Below, piece after piece: positions 13,302-26,500 of a stretch of DNA of 64,000 nt. The stretch's first letter is position 1; every line of letters starts with the position of its first letter. The DNA comes from Polyodon spathula (taxonomy: Eukaryota; Chordata; Actinopteri; Acipenseriformes; Polyodontidae), in the NCBI RefSeq assembly GCF_017654505.1, contig NC_054534.1, positions 16,423,193 to 16,487,192 of the forward strand. Reading direction: 5' to 3'. Under the pieces are notes generated by a model. It searched no databases. It was not told the origin of the DNA and worked only from the letters and a program-made list of their open reading frames with translations. Position numbers and translations under genes: made by a program.

Positions 13302-16300
13302 TGGTTTTTACCCCTTAACATTTCCTGGTGTATCAAGAAAGGTCCTGCTTTGAAGAAACGTTCAGGAGAGTTCTTTTCAGAATAGTATGTGTGGAGTTCT
13401 GCAAGACTGCAACCAGTTTGACTAGAAATAGAAACACTGATAAATTACAATGTATAATTTGTTTCCAGTTTCATTTAAAGTAGCACTTTGATATACTGTA
13501 GTATATTGTATAATTAAAGTAATCAAAGTAGAAAAAAGTTTCATGAATTTATGTACCCTACATTTTGTGAAATGTTTTCTTTTTAAAGTGGTTAACCATA
13601 TGCACGCTTGAAGGCATGAATTTACCATAACATACAATGAGTTTGGTGAAGATTGCCATAAATTCAAGCCAGTTTATATTCAAAATGTAGTGTACCAGAC
13701 AGCGAGAGATGGATGGACAGATGCAATTAGGCAAAATTGTAAGAGAAAAGCTAATGTGACTGCCAGTTTTTGCACTGACTAAAAGCATGGGTGATCTTGA
13801 AGGCTAAAAACATTTGGCATTTATAAATAAAGTTTGTATTCTGGTTCCAGTCAAATCTTGATCTGTTGAGGAGGTTGGCTTTAGCCCTAACTGCACACGC
13901 TCATTTTCTTGGAATTGCCAAAAACCAACATCCTCAGTGGATTACCAGCTTTATTATACTGATGCTTCATTCCTGGTTATATTAGGTTATGAAATGGTTA
14001 GATGGTTAATTTGCTCAAACTTGGCATCTGCACCTAACTTGGTTTCAATGCTGCAATAAACCAGATTCTCTTTCACTCTTCAGAAGTGTGGCTGTGAGCT
14101 GGGATTTAGACTCGCCAGTGATGGGCTGTCCTGTGTGGATATTGATGAGTGTGAAGAGCTCTCCCATGGCTTTTGTAGCCAGACCTGTCGCAACATGAAT
14201 GGGTCGTTCAGCTGTGGCTGTCACCCGGGATACCTGTTGGAGCTAGACGGTCACAGGTGTAAAGCAAGTGGTATGGACCCTTACCATGTGAAATACATTT
14301 TAGAAGCTTTTCATTTAAATGTCACTTTGTATTTAAGACAACTGCCTTCTAAATCACTGCAAATCCTTAATTATGCAAACAATTGACTGTTTGCAAAGAT
14401 TTCTGTGAATTTAAGTTCTATTTTACCTTTTATATGTTAACATTTTAAATGTTTGGTGTGCTGCCATCCACATTCTAAAGGCGCAAAGACAATACAGAAC
14501 CTACAAAGTTTATTATTCCCCATATGTCAAAGGATTTTTTCTTATCTCTGTACACTATCCACCAGATGGGGCAACTTCCCCAGATGTCTGTTTTGGGTAA
14601 ATTACTCTGGCATTGAATAATCTTAAGTGGAAGCAGCAGAGAGAGGTGGACTAGAATATTCAAAGTTGGTTTTTTTGTGCAAACTTTCATGCCAGTTTAC
14701 ACAAAGCTTTCATTTACTCACTAGAGTCTTTTAGAGACTTGAATTGTTAAATATTTCAGTAAGCGTTGCTTGGCAAATACCTTTTATACCAGTTATTTAC
14801 CCCCTCTGATTCATACTGCAATTCTGGTGATGGAGGCATATTGCAAGAACTAAGTAGTTGGATCACTCAGTAGAAATCTGTTGGTGGCTAAAAAATTGCA
14901 ATTGCAAACTGCCTAAAACCACCACCAGTTCATTATTGAACCATTCATACTTTTGGAATCTAAAAGATCCAGTGTTCCTGAAACTGCTTTATGTATTTCT
15001 CTTGTAATGTAAACCACTATCTTTCGTCACTTTGATTTTTTTTTTTTTCAGGCCCGGAGCCATTTTTGCTAGCATCTGTCCAATCTGACTTGCTACTTTA
15101 TGGACTGCGAAGCTTCAAAGAGGATGTTCTTACTTTCACTGGAAAGAAAATTACCTTTTCAGTGGACTACGATTGGAAGGAGAAGAAGGTGTTTTGGTTA
15201 AATTTTGATGCAGAGAGTATAAAATGGATAACGTTGGACCAGAAAAACAAGGGAACAGTAGTAAAAGGTAAGACTTTCTTGGTCTAACTTTTTAAACTAT
15301 CCTCCTACATTGTTATGCCTAGTTTCCATTGTTTGGTGCTACAGGCTTTGGCTGCCCATGGCCAGCTGTTGAAATAGTGTTTGTGCCTTTTTCAAAAACT
15401 GGCCGACCTCAAATTCTTGCCCTGCGTCAAAGGTCAGAGGGATTATGGGATAGTATTGTTTTTCAAAGAAAGTCGATAACAAATACATTTAACAGTAGGG
15501 TCATTACAAATAAAATAAATCTGGTTAAGCAGAGCACAGCCAGACAGGTTTTGTTTATCATGAATTTAAAAAGAAAAAAAGCAATGTGACTTCAGAATTG
15601 TGTGCTGAAGCAGGATGAACATTGTGCAATTAAGTTATCTGCTTTCAGTGAACACAATAAAGCTTAGACAAGGGTCATGTTTGTGCTTTACCTATATAAA
15701 AGAATCTGCCACAAATAGTAGTTTTATTTCCTTGTTGCTTTCTTCTTGACACTCACCTTGTAGGTATGTGATGACACACTTAATTTATAGCCAGCTTGGC
15801 TGCATAGAGTAAGTGTTACAAACCTGACCAGACAGCAGCGCTCAACTGCTTGGGCGAGCCGTAGAAACGCCCTGCTTTGTTGCAGTGGGCAGCTGTAGCT
15901 GGGAAACAATGGTTAGGCATGGAAAATTACTCTGAACCGACTAGCGTCATACTGTTCATAAAGAAACCTTGTTTCGAGAAATATTTAAGCAACACCTGAT
16001 CACTGCACTGTCTGAAATTGAGGAATTATTACACAGAGCGGTGTTTCGCTGATAATGCACAAAGTTCCTTCAAAACTTCTCAAAAAAAAAAAAAAGGTCT
16101 ACTCCAGCAAGCATGTTTGTTTATTCCTATAAACACGTTTGCTTGTGTATGATTGGCATTAGGATGGTAGTTTCTTGCATGTGGATTTTAAAATTAACCT
16201 TCGTATTTAACAGCACTTTTTTTTTCTTTGACCATTTGTGTAATGACTTCAGTGCACTGATTGACAGTGAGATGGTTGACAGCTGCTGTTTTTCACTGTG

Positions 16301-19300
16301 ATACATGAGGTTCTTCTTGTTCACAACTATTAGGCTAATTTCAAATAAATCTATTGTAATGAAAGAATGCAAGAACATTGAATTGCACTGCTTGAAGATG
16401 GGGTATGCAAGAACTCAATATCAAATTACTCAAAGATACCATTGATTTTTTTTCATGATTGCTAATATAAAGTTTGACTTGTGAATATGCCCATCTCTTT
16501 CCAGCATTCTTTTCATATCACAGTAATGCATGGATATTTTGCTACAAGTGTGTAACAGGGTGTAAGCTTGGTACAAAGTGATTGACCTGGCAAAGCCAGC
16601 ATCACACAATACTGCCCCCTCCCCATTATCTTGACTCGCAGCTGCACCAACCAAGGTCCAAGTCGGTCATAACCAATTCAACAGGATGGAGTCTGGGCAT
16701 AAACCACAGAACATGTGCTCTGCAAGCAAGCATCTTAACCATTGCAAGAGAGTCAGGCTCATAGAGCTTTAACCACATCTTAAAGGATTCTGAATCCTAA
16801 ATGGCTGTGCATCACCTAATGCTGCCTGTTTCACAAATACATCGAAACCCATGAAATACATTTTCCCTTCTAGGAATCCAGTCTGATTGTATAGCAGTGG
16901 ACTGGGTGGGTAGGAACCTGTACTGGACTGATGGAGCCGCTGGACAGATCTTGGCTGTTAGTCTGTATTCCAATTCAGCCGAGACCCACTATACAGTGGT
17001 GTTGGATGAGGATCTAGAGCAGCCCCGCTCTCTTGTGCTCCAGCCTCTCAGTGGGTAAGCCTAGACCGCTCACTGGATTGGTTGGTAAAGCATAATGAGA
17101 TGCCAGCTTGTACAGTCAAGTCTTGGTTCTATTTTTACCATAAGCATATGTGATTTATTGGCTACATATCATGTTATTGGTGCTGCAGTTTACTGTTTTG
17201 AAAAATAATTAACACTTTCAATGGTGCCAGCTTACGTCCAGGCTGTGCAAAAAAGCCAAACTTTGCTGGGACTGAGGGGGGTGTCACATTGGCTCTGACA
17301 CTCCTGGGGTGATGGAATGGTGAACTGACAGGGATTGCTTATTGCGCAACAGCGGACCCTACTGGCTAGACACTGAGCACACCTGAGTGGAGAAGAGGTG
17401 GGCTGGTTTCTGTTCTCCAGGATCCCGCCTCTCCGCTCACCTCTGTTCTGGATTGCTCAGTCTAAAAGCGATTCTGGCTTTAGGCTTGTGAGATCGGAGG
17501 ATACTCGCATGCCCTCAGAACGTCTGTGCTGCAGTGAGGAGAATAAAAAACAATTCTGGGGTGGGTATAGAGATTTCAGCATCTTCCAATCACATGTATA
17601 GTGATCAGTGTTGCTGGACTTTGCATGTGATAGTGGTCCTTTTTGATTTTTCCAGTCACAATCTTTGCTTCTGCCCTAGCTGGTGCTCCTGTGGTTCAGG
17701 TCCTTTGCAGTGCTTGCTTTGTTCCTAATACTGTAGTTTCCACCACATTTTCAAAAACTCTTAATTCATTGTGCGAAAATCAATTTTTAAATCCTGTCTT
17801 CATTAGCGTTAGTAGCATCACACATCCTAATTTTGTATTTGTCTACTCCAGTAATAATACCGCTAAAGACACTTATCAGTTTTAATTCAAAATGATTACT
17901 AGGAAAAGAGATGAGCATTAAATGATTCTTTGAATGGCAACTATCAATGGTTTTATAACTTGGAGTAAACCGCTTCTTAACATGACTGCTCTTCAGTTAT
18001 AGTTGCCTGCCCTACTGTAACGTGTGTCTATTATAAAGCATCTAGTGTACAGAAGTGCATTTCCAGCAAAACACAAGTTATAAGTGACAGATCGCTAGAT
18101 GGGGCTAGTTCTTTACGACTAAAGACATTTTGGCTGATATAGCCTATTTTGCATACTGTCGATTTGTGGCATGAAACTAGAACGGAGGAGCAGCTCCTGA
18201 ATGTTGGTGAAAGATTAGCGTAGACTTCAGAAAAATAAACAAGTATTTGAGTAATTATAATAATTGTCACTCAATGACGAAGTAGGCAAGGCAACAGTAA
18301 ACAATATATAAATAAATAAGCTACTCCCTGTTTTTGAAAGATGTGCTTGTTAAAAGCTAAATTTAAGTGTTCTTGTATTGTCTAATGTGCAGGTTGATGT
18401 ACTGGTCTGAAATTGGAGGAGAGTCACGGATAGAAAGAGCTGGGATGGATGGCTCTAATAGGAAAATGCTCATTACAAAGGGGCTCGGGTGGCCTATTAA
18501 CCTAGCTCTTGATTTGCTGAGTGAGAGGATCTTCTGGGCAGATGACAAATTCAGATGCATTGGCTCAGCAAATTTAGATGGCACAGATATAAAGGTACAT
18601 TGTTTGACCTGTTACTTCAGGTTACAGTGGCAACTAAAGTGGTATACAGTAGAACCTGTTGAATCCAGACTTGTAAGATATGATACAAACTAAACTTGTG
18701 GCACTGCCTGACAGTTAGTTATAATGCCCCAACTTTTTAATAAAGCAACCAAAAAATAGTAGGACTCTCTGAAATACAATATATTTTACATATCTGATGG
18801 ACCTCTGGAACTAATCAGATACGAGACAAACTACTGTAGTTTCTGACTTCACCTGCAGAAGATTCCTGGTGTTCTGTGCAATTTAAGGTGAAAGGATCTA
18901 TTCCCAGTAACATTTAAGAAATGATTGCCTCAATTGATTCTACCTTGCATATTCAAAGAGATCCATGTGTGTTATGCAAATCATTTTTTAAACTTCCATT
19001 TTCAAAAACGATTATTTTCTGTTTCTTATCCAAAAATGTACAGTTGTTTCAGCTACTTGAAACTCCAAGTCCTTTCTCTCTAAGTGTATTTGAAGATGCG
19101 ATTTACTGGTCCGATACCAAAACGAGAACAATTCAAAAAGCCAACAAAGAGACTGGCAAGAATCGGACTGTCCTTATTAAACGACTCGGTCAGCCTTTTG
19201 GCCTGAAGGTAAGTGCCTCTTGGTGTCAGTGAGCCTAGTCTTGCAGTGACTTCATTGTTCTTCTCTTAGAAATAGTATTTGGTTTTGGGCTGTGTTCCTG

Positions 19301-20505
19301 TTTTTAAAGCTTTATTTTGAAGTTCAAATGAACTATCTTGTGTATATTGGGGACACCAGCTGGAAGAGGAAGGCTTGTCCTGGGGGGGATGATTACCTCT
19401 TTAGGAATGTGGTGGATGGACTGTTACGACTGGTGAAGCAGAGGTAGGTTGTGACTGACGTACTGCTCCTGCTTCAGTCTCTCTTCTGTTGATGGCTATC
19501 AACCCTGGTAGGCAAGAAAGTAAAACAAAACTGCACTTAATAGGAATGTCAAACCAATGTGATACAAAGATAGTGGGTGGCAAGTATGAACATCTAGAAA
19601 ACTGCTTGTCCGATACTGCTAAAAATAGGGCATTATTTAGCCTGTGATATGGGATATGTGGAGGTGCTTGTCTAATGCACATGTGTCAAATGTACATACC
19701 CTAGGTCATGGTTAACTACTGTTTCCTGACAATCTTCTTTGATTAGGTTATACACGAGACACTTCAGCCAATAGCTTTTAATCCCTGCCAAAATCTGGGC
19801 TGTTCCCATCTGTGCTTGTTGGGGCCAAAACAGAGTGGAATGTGCAGATGTCCCATTGGATTCCTGCTGGTTAATGATGGCACAACCTGTGTACTGCCAG
19901 CAGACACTGCATTTCTGTTCCTTGTTTCACCTTCTGTCATCACTCAGGTAACCAGGTCCCTTTGACCCTTCAGATCTTTGTCCAGGACCATGTTTGTCAG
20001 TACCATGTAATAATTGTGTGGGTGTCTTCATAGGGCTAAGGACTGATGTTACACATTCAATATCCAAGCAAGTAACACTGGTGGCTCTAGTTTTAGGGAG
20101 TTGTTTTGTTCTAGAATCAAATATGGAAGGAATTTTAGTTTCTCAGTCATTGACATCCAATTATAAAGGCAAGAAAATAAAGGTAGGAGAAGTATTTAAA
20201 AAAACTGTTACCACCCAGGTCTTCTATCACAGAATACAGAAGAAATCACAACACAACTGAAACTCACTGCAATTGCCATATAAAGGGGTACGTAGATATG
20301 TAGAAAATGTTTGTCAAAGGTGCCCCTGCAGAAACAAATTTGTTAGGCAGATGTTGCAAGTCTATTTGTCACAGCTGGCAAGACGGCTGATCTGACTTAC
20401 TGTATCCGAGACTGTACAGATTTCTGATTCATGAGGAATAGTTGTACGTCATAACTAAATAGGCTATACTGGAGAACCAAATATGCTGCAGATTCATCCC
20501 CCAAC

Positions 20506-20539
<34 letters not shown>

Positions 20540-23500
20540 ACGATGAGCATTGAGTAATAGTATATTGGCAGTGGATGAATTCTTGTCCTACCACTAATCT
20601 GTGTAACGTGAGCTGCAATTTTAAGAACATTTACAATAAATTTGATTTGGTGTACCAGCATTTTGTATTAAACCAATATGTGCTTTTCAGGTTTACCTCC
20701 AGGACATCCAGTCCACTATTGGCTTGAAGACATTGCCTGAACACGAAGCCCTCTCTGTCCCTATTGTCAACCAGATAACGGCTATGGATTATGTGCTCAA
20801 GGACCAGTCTGTGTATGCTGCCGACTCGGAGGGAGGCTTTATCGCACAGTTCAAGCTGAAGGAGCAGGAGCTGGTCTTTCGTGGGAAGGTGCTCCAGCTG
20901 GAGGGCGACATGGTGACGTCCCTGGCTGTGGACTGGATAACCCACAACATCTACTGGAGCAGCAGGCAGCAACTCATTCATGTCACCTCACCCAGCAAGG
21001 CCTACACTGCCATCCTCTTCGACAGAGACCTCAGCCAGCCAAATTCCATCGCTGTACACCCACCCTCTGGAGTCATGTGTTTTTCACACATGCAGGAAGA
21101 GGGTAGGAGTGGGGAACCTCGGATAGAATGCGCCTATATGAATGGAATGAATAGGAAGCTGCTGTGGAAGAAGGCAACAATGCCCACTAGCCTGGTGTTT
21201 ACAAATTCTGGCGCTATGCTTTACTGGGCTGATATTGGTATAGCAACTTCTTCTTTTCATGTCTACAGACAGGACTAAAGAGCTTTAAGCACTTAGTAAC
21301 TATACAACACTTTTAGTAACTAATTAAGTAGTTTGTCTTAATCAAGGTCATAACCGTCTGTGGGCAATCCCAAAAAGGTTGTGGACTGCTTGTTTTTCTC
21401 CTAATCATTATTGCTGAGCTTAATAGGCAGTGTTTACCTTTTCTTTACCTCCTTGGTGGCATACCTTCTAGCTAGTGTAGTTTTTAAAGTCTCTAAACAT
21501 GAAATGCTTAATTATAATTTATAATATTTGTAATTTATAATAATTCCAGCTAACTCCTCCAACCTTTCCTTTCAAAAGTTTTTTTTTTTTTCAATGCAGA
21601 AACACTTCCTGCTTTGTTGACAGGTGCTGGAGTGATTGGTTCCATTTCACTTAATGGTTTAAATTACAGAGAGTACAAAACGGGACCAGAGCGTCTTGCT
21701 GCTTTTACACACATTGAAAAGATGCTCTTCTGGACAACAGTCAATGGTGAGGCATTGCTCAGGTTCTGTGCTTTTAAAAGTGAAGCTAGAATGCATTTGT
21801 CAAAAGGGGCTTTAGGTTATTTATTTTTACATGGAGTGCTATTGTGGACTGTAGTGCCAAAAGGAGATAAAGGTGGGCCTCAAGTTTGGAAACCCTTGCC
21901 TTAGCCTTCACCTACATCTGCAGTATACATCTAAATGTTTCTAGGTGAGATGCTAGCACTGGCGTAGGACATTCAAGTTTTATGTAATCCCTTCCCCTCC
22001 CCATTACTAATGGGAGTCAAAAATAAAAATTACCAGTACTGCAAATGGAGTAATAGGTAAGGCACCCAAAGTGGATGGTAACTTTTTTTTTTTTTTTTAC
22101 CCCCACCAGATACAACCAAGGTGTGGTACAGTGATGGCCTGCAACCAAAACAACATCTGTGGTTTGAAGTGAAGGAGGATGTTGTAGATTTGAAAGTGTA
22201 CAGCAAGCTTAGTCAACAAGGTACATTTTATTTAATGAGTCTTTGACAGGTGCAAGTGGTGTGATGAATAGAATGATTGTCCAAACAGTTATTTCTCCCA
22301 AAAACATATTTTTTTAATAAAGCAACAAGAGAACCATCCCTCAACCAGCAATGGTATCGGGGGGCGGGGGGGAACACTGCTGGTTTGCAAACCAAAACAA
22401 AGTACAGTTCTTTATAAATCCACAGTCCCATAAATGAAAATGTGCTCTTAGATCTGTGGGGGTGGGTGTGCTGGTGTGGTGAGGTGAAGGTAGTGTTTTG
22501 GTAAAGTGGGCAGGCTCTGTAGCTGCAGTTCCTGGATCCTTACTCCTCCTCTATAAAGACATGAAGCACAAAACAAACCAAACCCGTTCTGGCTGGTAGT
22601 GACATTTCTCAGGACAAGGCAGCGTACTGACATAGCTGCTTCCCCTTTGTACCCACAACCCCCTCCCTGCAATCAACCCATTGCCGTGGTTTCTCCAATA
22701 GAGCCGTCCCGCAGCTGATTGCAATAGTCGTTCCGGGTACTTGCAACTACGCGCTCCCCCTAATATGGTCGCCTTCCAGTTTCCACCTACAGTCCAGGTG
22801 GCCCATCGAGGAGGCAACGTACCACCAGCCTCACACAGTGCCCTTTCTAATCGGGATGGAGATTTACAACATTCATCCTTTCTCTCACAGTCTTGTATAT
22901 TCTAGTAACCCCAATTTAGATCTGCCAGACTCAATTCTATTCCTTCAGTCTGATAGTTTTAGATACTTTGTAGACACATTCTGAGCTCTTAGATCACTTT
23001 ACCACCAAAGTATTGAACTTATTTGTCTGACTGAGAATCAGGATAGTATCTACCATCAGTCTCAGAATTCTACTTGTGGTGTAAATTTTGCAGATTTAAA
23101 ACTACATTTTAAATTGACATGTTTAATTACCACCAAGGGGAAGTTGCTGACCTTCATCTCCCTTGCTTTCTTTTGACAACCCATATCTGTACATATTCTG
23201 TCCTGTTGTCATAATTTGTTTTGTTTCTTAGGGACAAACCACTGTGTGGAACAGAATGGTGGGTGCAGCCACATCTGTCTGCCTTACCCAGGAGGGAGGA
23301 CCTGCAAGTGTCCTATAGGCTACAACTCAACTAATGCAACAGCCTGTGGGAAGGATGTGAGGTGCCCAGACATGACCAGGCCCTGCAAAGATGGACGAAA
23401 GTGTCTGCCGAGGGAGAGGTTCTGCGATGGGCAGGCAGACTGCCTGGATGAATCTGATGAGGAGAATTGTACGTGTGCTCACATCTAAAACCAACCTTAA

Positions 23501-26500
23501 ATGTAACTTTACATGTTATAGCATCATTCACTGAGGCAGTCTATTGACTTGTGGCAAGTAGTTACTTTTCTAAAGGGAAATTGACCAATGAAAAATGGAT
23601 GTGTAGTTTAAAGACCCTGGCTGTTAAATTTGTATACAGCCTGAGATCGCAGTAATGTTACATAGAAATGGTGGTGCATCAATATATTTTCCAAGTGAAA
23701 AGCTGGATCACAATGTAAATCTGCATGACTTACTCAAACAGCAGTAGACAAAGTAATTTTGCTTGGGAGGTGGGGCTAAAGTAAATTTGCCACCATCCCT
23801 GACATCAATTAATGATGGCTTTGTTGTATATAAGCATGTGAAGTGCCTGATTAAGTGTAGCACTGCAAATGTAAACATCCATCAACACGTTATAACTCCA
23901 ATATGTTTCAGTGTAAATGGAAAGTTTCTAAATTAAATACATGGTATGATACTAAACAGGGAAAATAACTTAACTGCGTCCAACGTGCCGTCTTTTAACG
24001 GGCATGCCGTAGGTTAATCCCTGCCAGCTAGACTAAGTAGTGGCTGAAAATTGGCTGCATCGTAATGGCTCTCTACTCGGTGGAACAAAATATAAAATTG
24101 ATACTGAAAAAGGAGCTTTTAAAGAATGGATTCATGAGTATTTGTTCATTTAACAAATGTAGCCAAAGCCAACTGACAAATACAATGATTCTAGCTAATA
24201 AATCTGTGAGGATGCCAAGCATCAAGAACAGAGTTCCCTGGACGGGCTGGCCTGATGGTCCATTAATTTACCAAGGGGTCATGTGACGCCATAAAAGGGG
24301 ACAGACACAATCTGTTCCTTCACTTTGGTTTGAGTTTTGAATCTGTAAGGACCATGAGACCCAGTAAGAAATTACATATCATGAGTTTTGTTTAATTGTC
24401 TTGTATGTAAATTACTAGATGGCTAACACGATTCAGAGTGGTCGTCAAGGGTTGGCACAAAGCTGGAACTGCACTACTGTCACTAATAAACTGTATCGCC
24501 CACCACGAACACTACTGCCCGCACCCAGCACTGGTGACCATGTTGGTATTGTGGGGTGGATATTTGTTTTGTTTGTGATTGCAACCCATTATTTACTCCA
24601 AGCAATACACTGTTGTGTATTGCCAGGGTCTTATTTGGTTACCAGACCTGGTTGCCATAAAATCCCTTTCCAAGTGGATTATAACTGTTTAGTCACACAC
24701 TGCATAACCTGTAGCTAATCAAACATACCTGTTATGCAACTAGTGTGTTTGTCATCAAGGAATACAACCAGAGATGCCACTTTTCAGACGAAGCACCCAG
24801 CTTTGTGACAATTATCCTTTGAACTCAAACGCGATGCGATCCAAGGTCGACTCTGATTTTTACATCTTACGATTAGGGAAGTAAGATTCTTGTTCTGCAT
24901 CACAACTACACAAGGCTATGACAGCTTCTCTATGCGTGGCCTGGATTCTGGTGCGAAAGAAGCCCTTTTACTGATTTCCAAAACAGTCAAAGAGTTTGAC
25001 AGCTGTTTTTTGAGGAAGTGGTAGTTGATGAGAAGACTAAAGCAACAGTCATGACACTGTCAAGCAAGTTCCTCCTGTCATACGACTACATTGCACAGTG
25101 TACAGACATTGGATAATGAAGTGCTCCATTTATTGAATGGTCTGAGAGGTGTTGAGTTTGTCACTGGCTGTTGATTCAAAGGACAAGGACATAGTGAAGC
25201 TATGTTTGTGTGCGAGATACTTTGGTCAGACCTTTCAAGAGGAACTATTGGGTTTGATCTCTCTAGAAACGTACACCAGTAGAGATTTGAGAGTCTGTGC
25301 AGTCTTTTGAGGAACATGGACTCGCTAAGCAGGATTTGCTTTCTGGTAATGAATGGGGCACCTTCAATGCTGGTCAAGCAAGGTTCTTGTGGCACGACTG
25401 GCAGAGGTAGTGCCAAAAATGAAGGGCCTGCACTGCATCATACACCAGTAGTATGTGTTGTGTGATAAAAAGCACACTTCTGCGAGTTCAATGCTTACGT
25501 TGAGTTCCTTCGGCACGGTACCTACAGGAAGGCAGTTTAATATCTGTCCCTTCTAGAAAATGAATTTAATGTCAAAGTATCGTTTCTTGGTGACATTTGG
25601 CCATGTGAATACCTTTTTAATGTGCAGCTGCAAGGCAGGGCGGACAATCGGCGACCTAGTTGAAGCTGAAAGCTTTTTAGAAGAAGCTGGATAGATTTCT
25701 TGGATTTGTGCTTTGGGAAGCTTTTGCATTTCACTCAACTCCATGGCTACTGATCAGCACTAGTCTGATCATGTAATCAGTCCCATTATGAGAAGCTTCC
25801 TTCAACAGGTAAGCAGCAACTTCAGTGCCTGATTTTGAGATGATACCATTCCAAAGGATGTAATTGCCTTTGTTCGTGATCCTTTCTCCATACTATCTGA
25901 TGGTGATTTCGCATCTCACGCCTGCAAGTTCCTCCCCAAGTTAAACAAGGGTGCACTGCAGCTGGAACTAATTGATCTGCAAACTTCTGACATGCAGAAG
26001 AATTTAACACTAATCGCAACATTCTGGACACCAGGAGTATGCAAGCCTTAAATTCGGCCTCCTTGTGTTCCTCAATGTTTGGATCAACGTACACGTGTAA
26101 ATCCAGCTTTTCAGTCACGAATGTCATCAAAAAGAATGCCCAAAACAGGTTTACAAATGAATATCCGTAGAGCTGCCTTCATGTAGCAGTCCCATCACAG
26201 ATTTTAGTAAGGTAGTATAGAGTAAAGTGCTAGTAACAGGTGACAAAAATAAGTCCTAAATATAGTATTTATGTAGATTTTTTTTTTTTTTTGTACAATG
26301 CCGTTTTAGTTTATTTTTAATGTGCGGTTCTTCCTGTTGCCCAAATAAAACCTTTGACCAGCTCCTTTTTTTTTACATTTTTTTTGTATAGTTTCTCATG
26401 CTGTTTGTTTCGTCTGTCACGGTCTGGGGCTATTGATGCTGAATCACTCTCAGATGTGCATGTTTTAAAATAAAAAGCATAATCTTACTACTTCAGGTAA

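Noticed and set aside
25822..26130. Minus-strand 102-codon frame
   Set aside because: It lies antisense to the hAT remnant, whose plus-strand translation carries the recognisable motifs.
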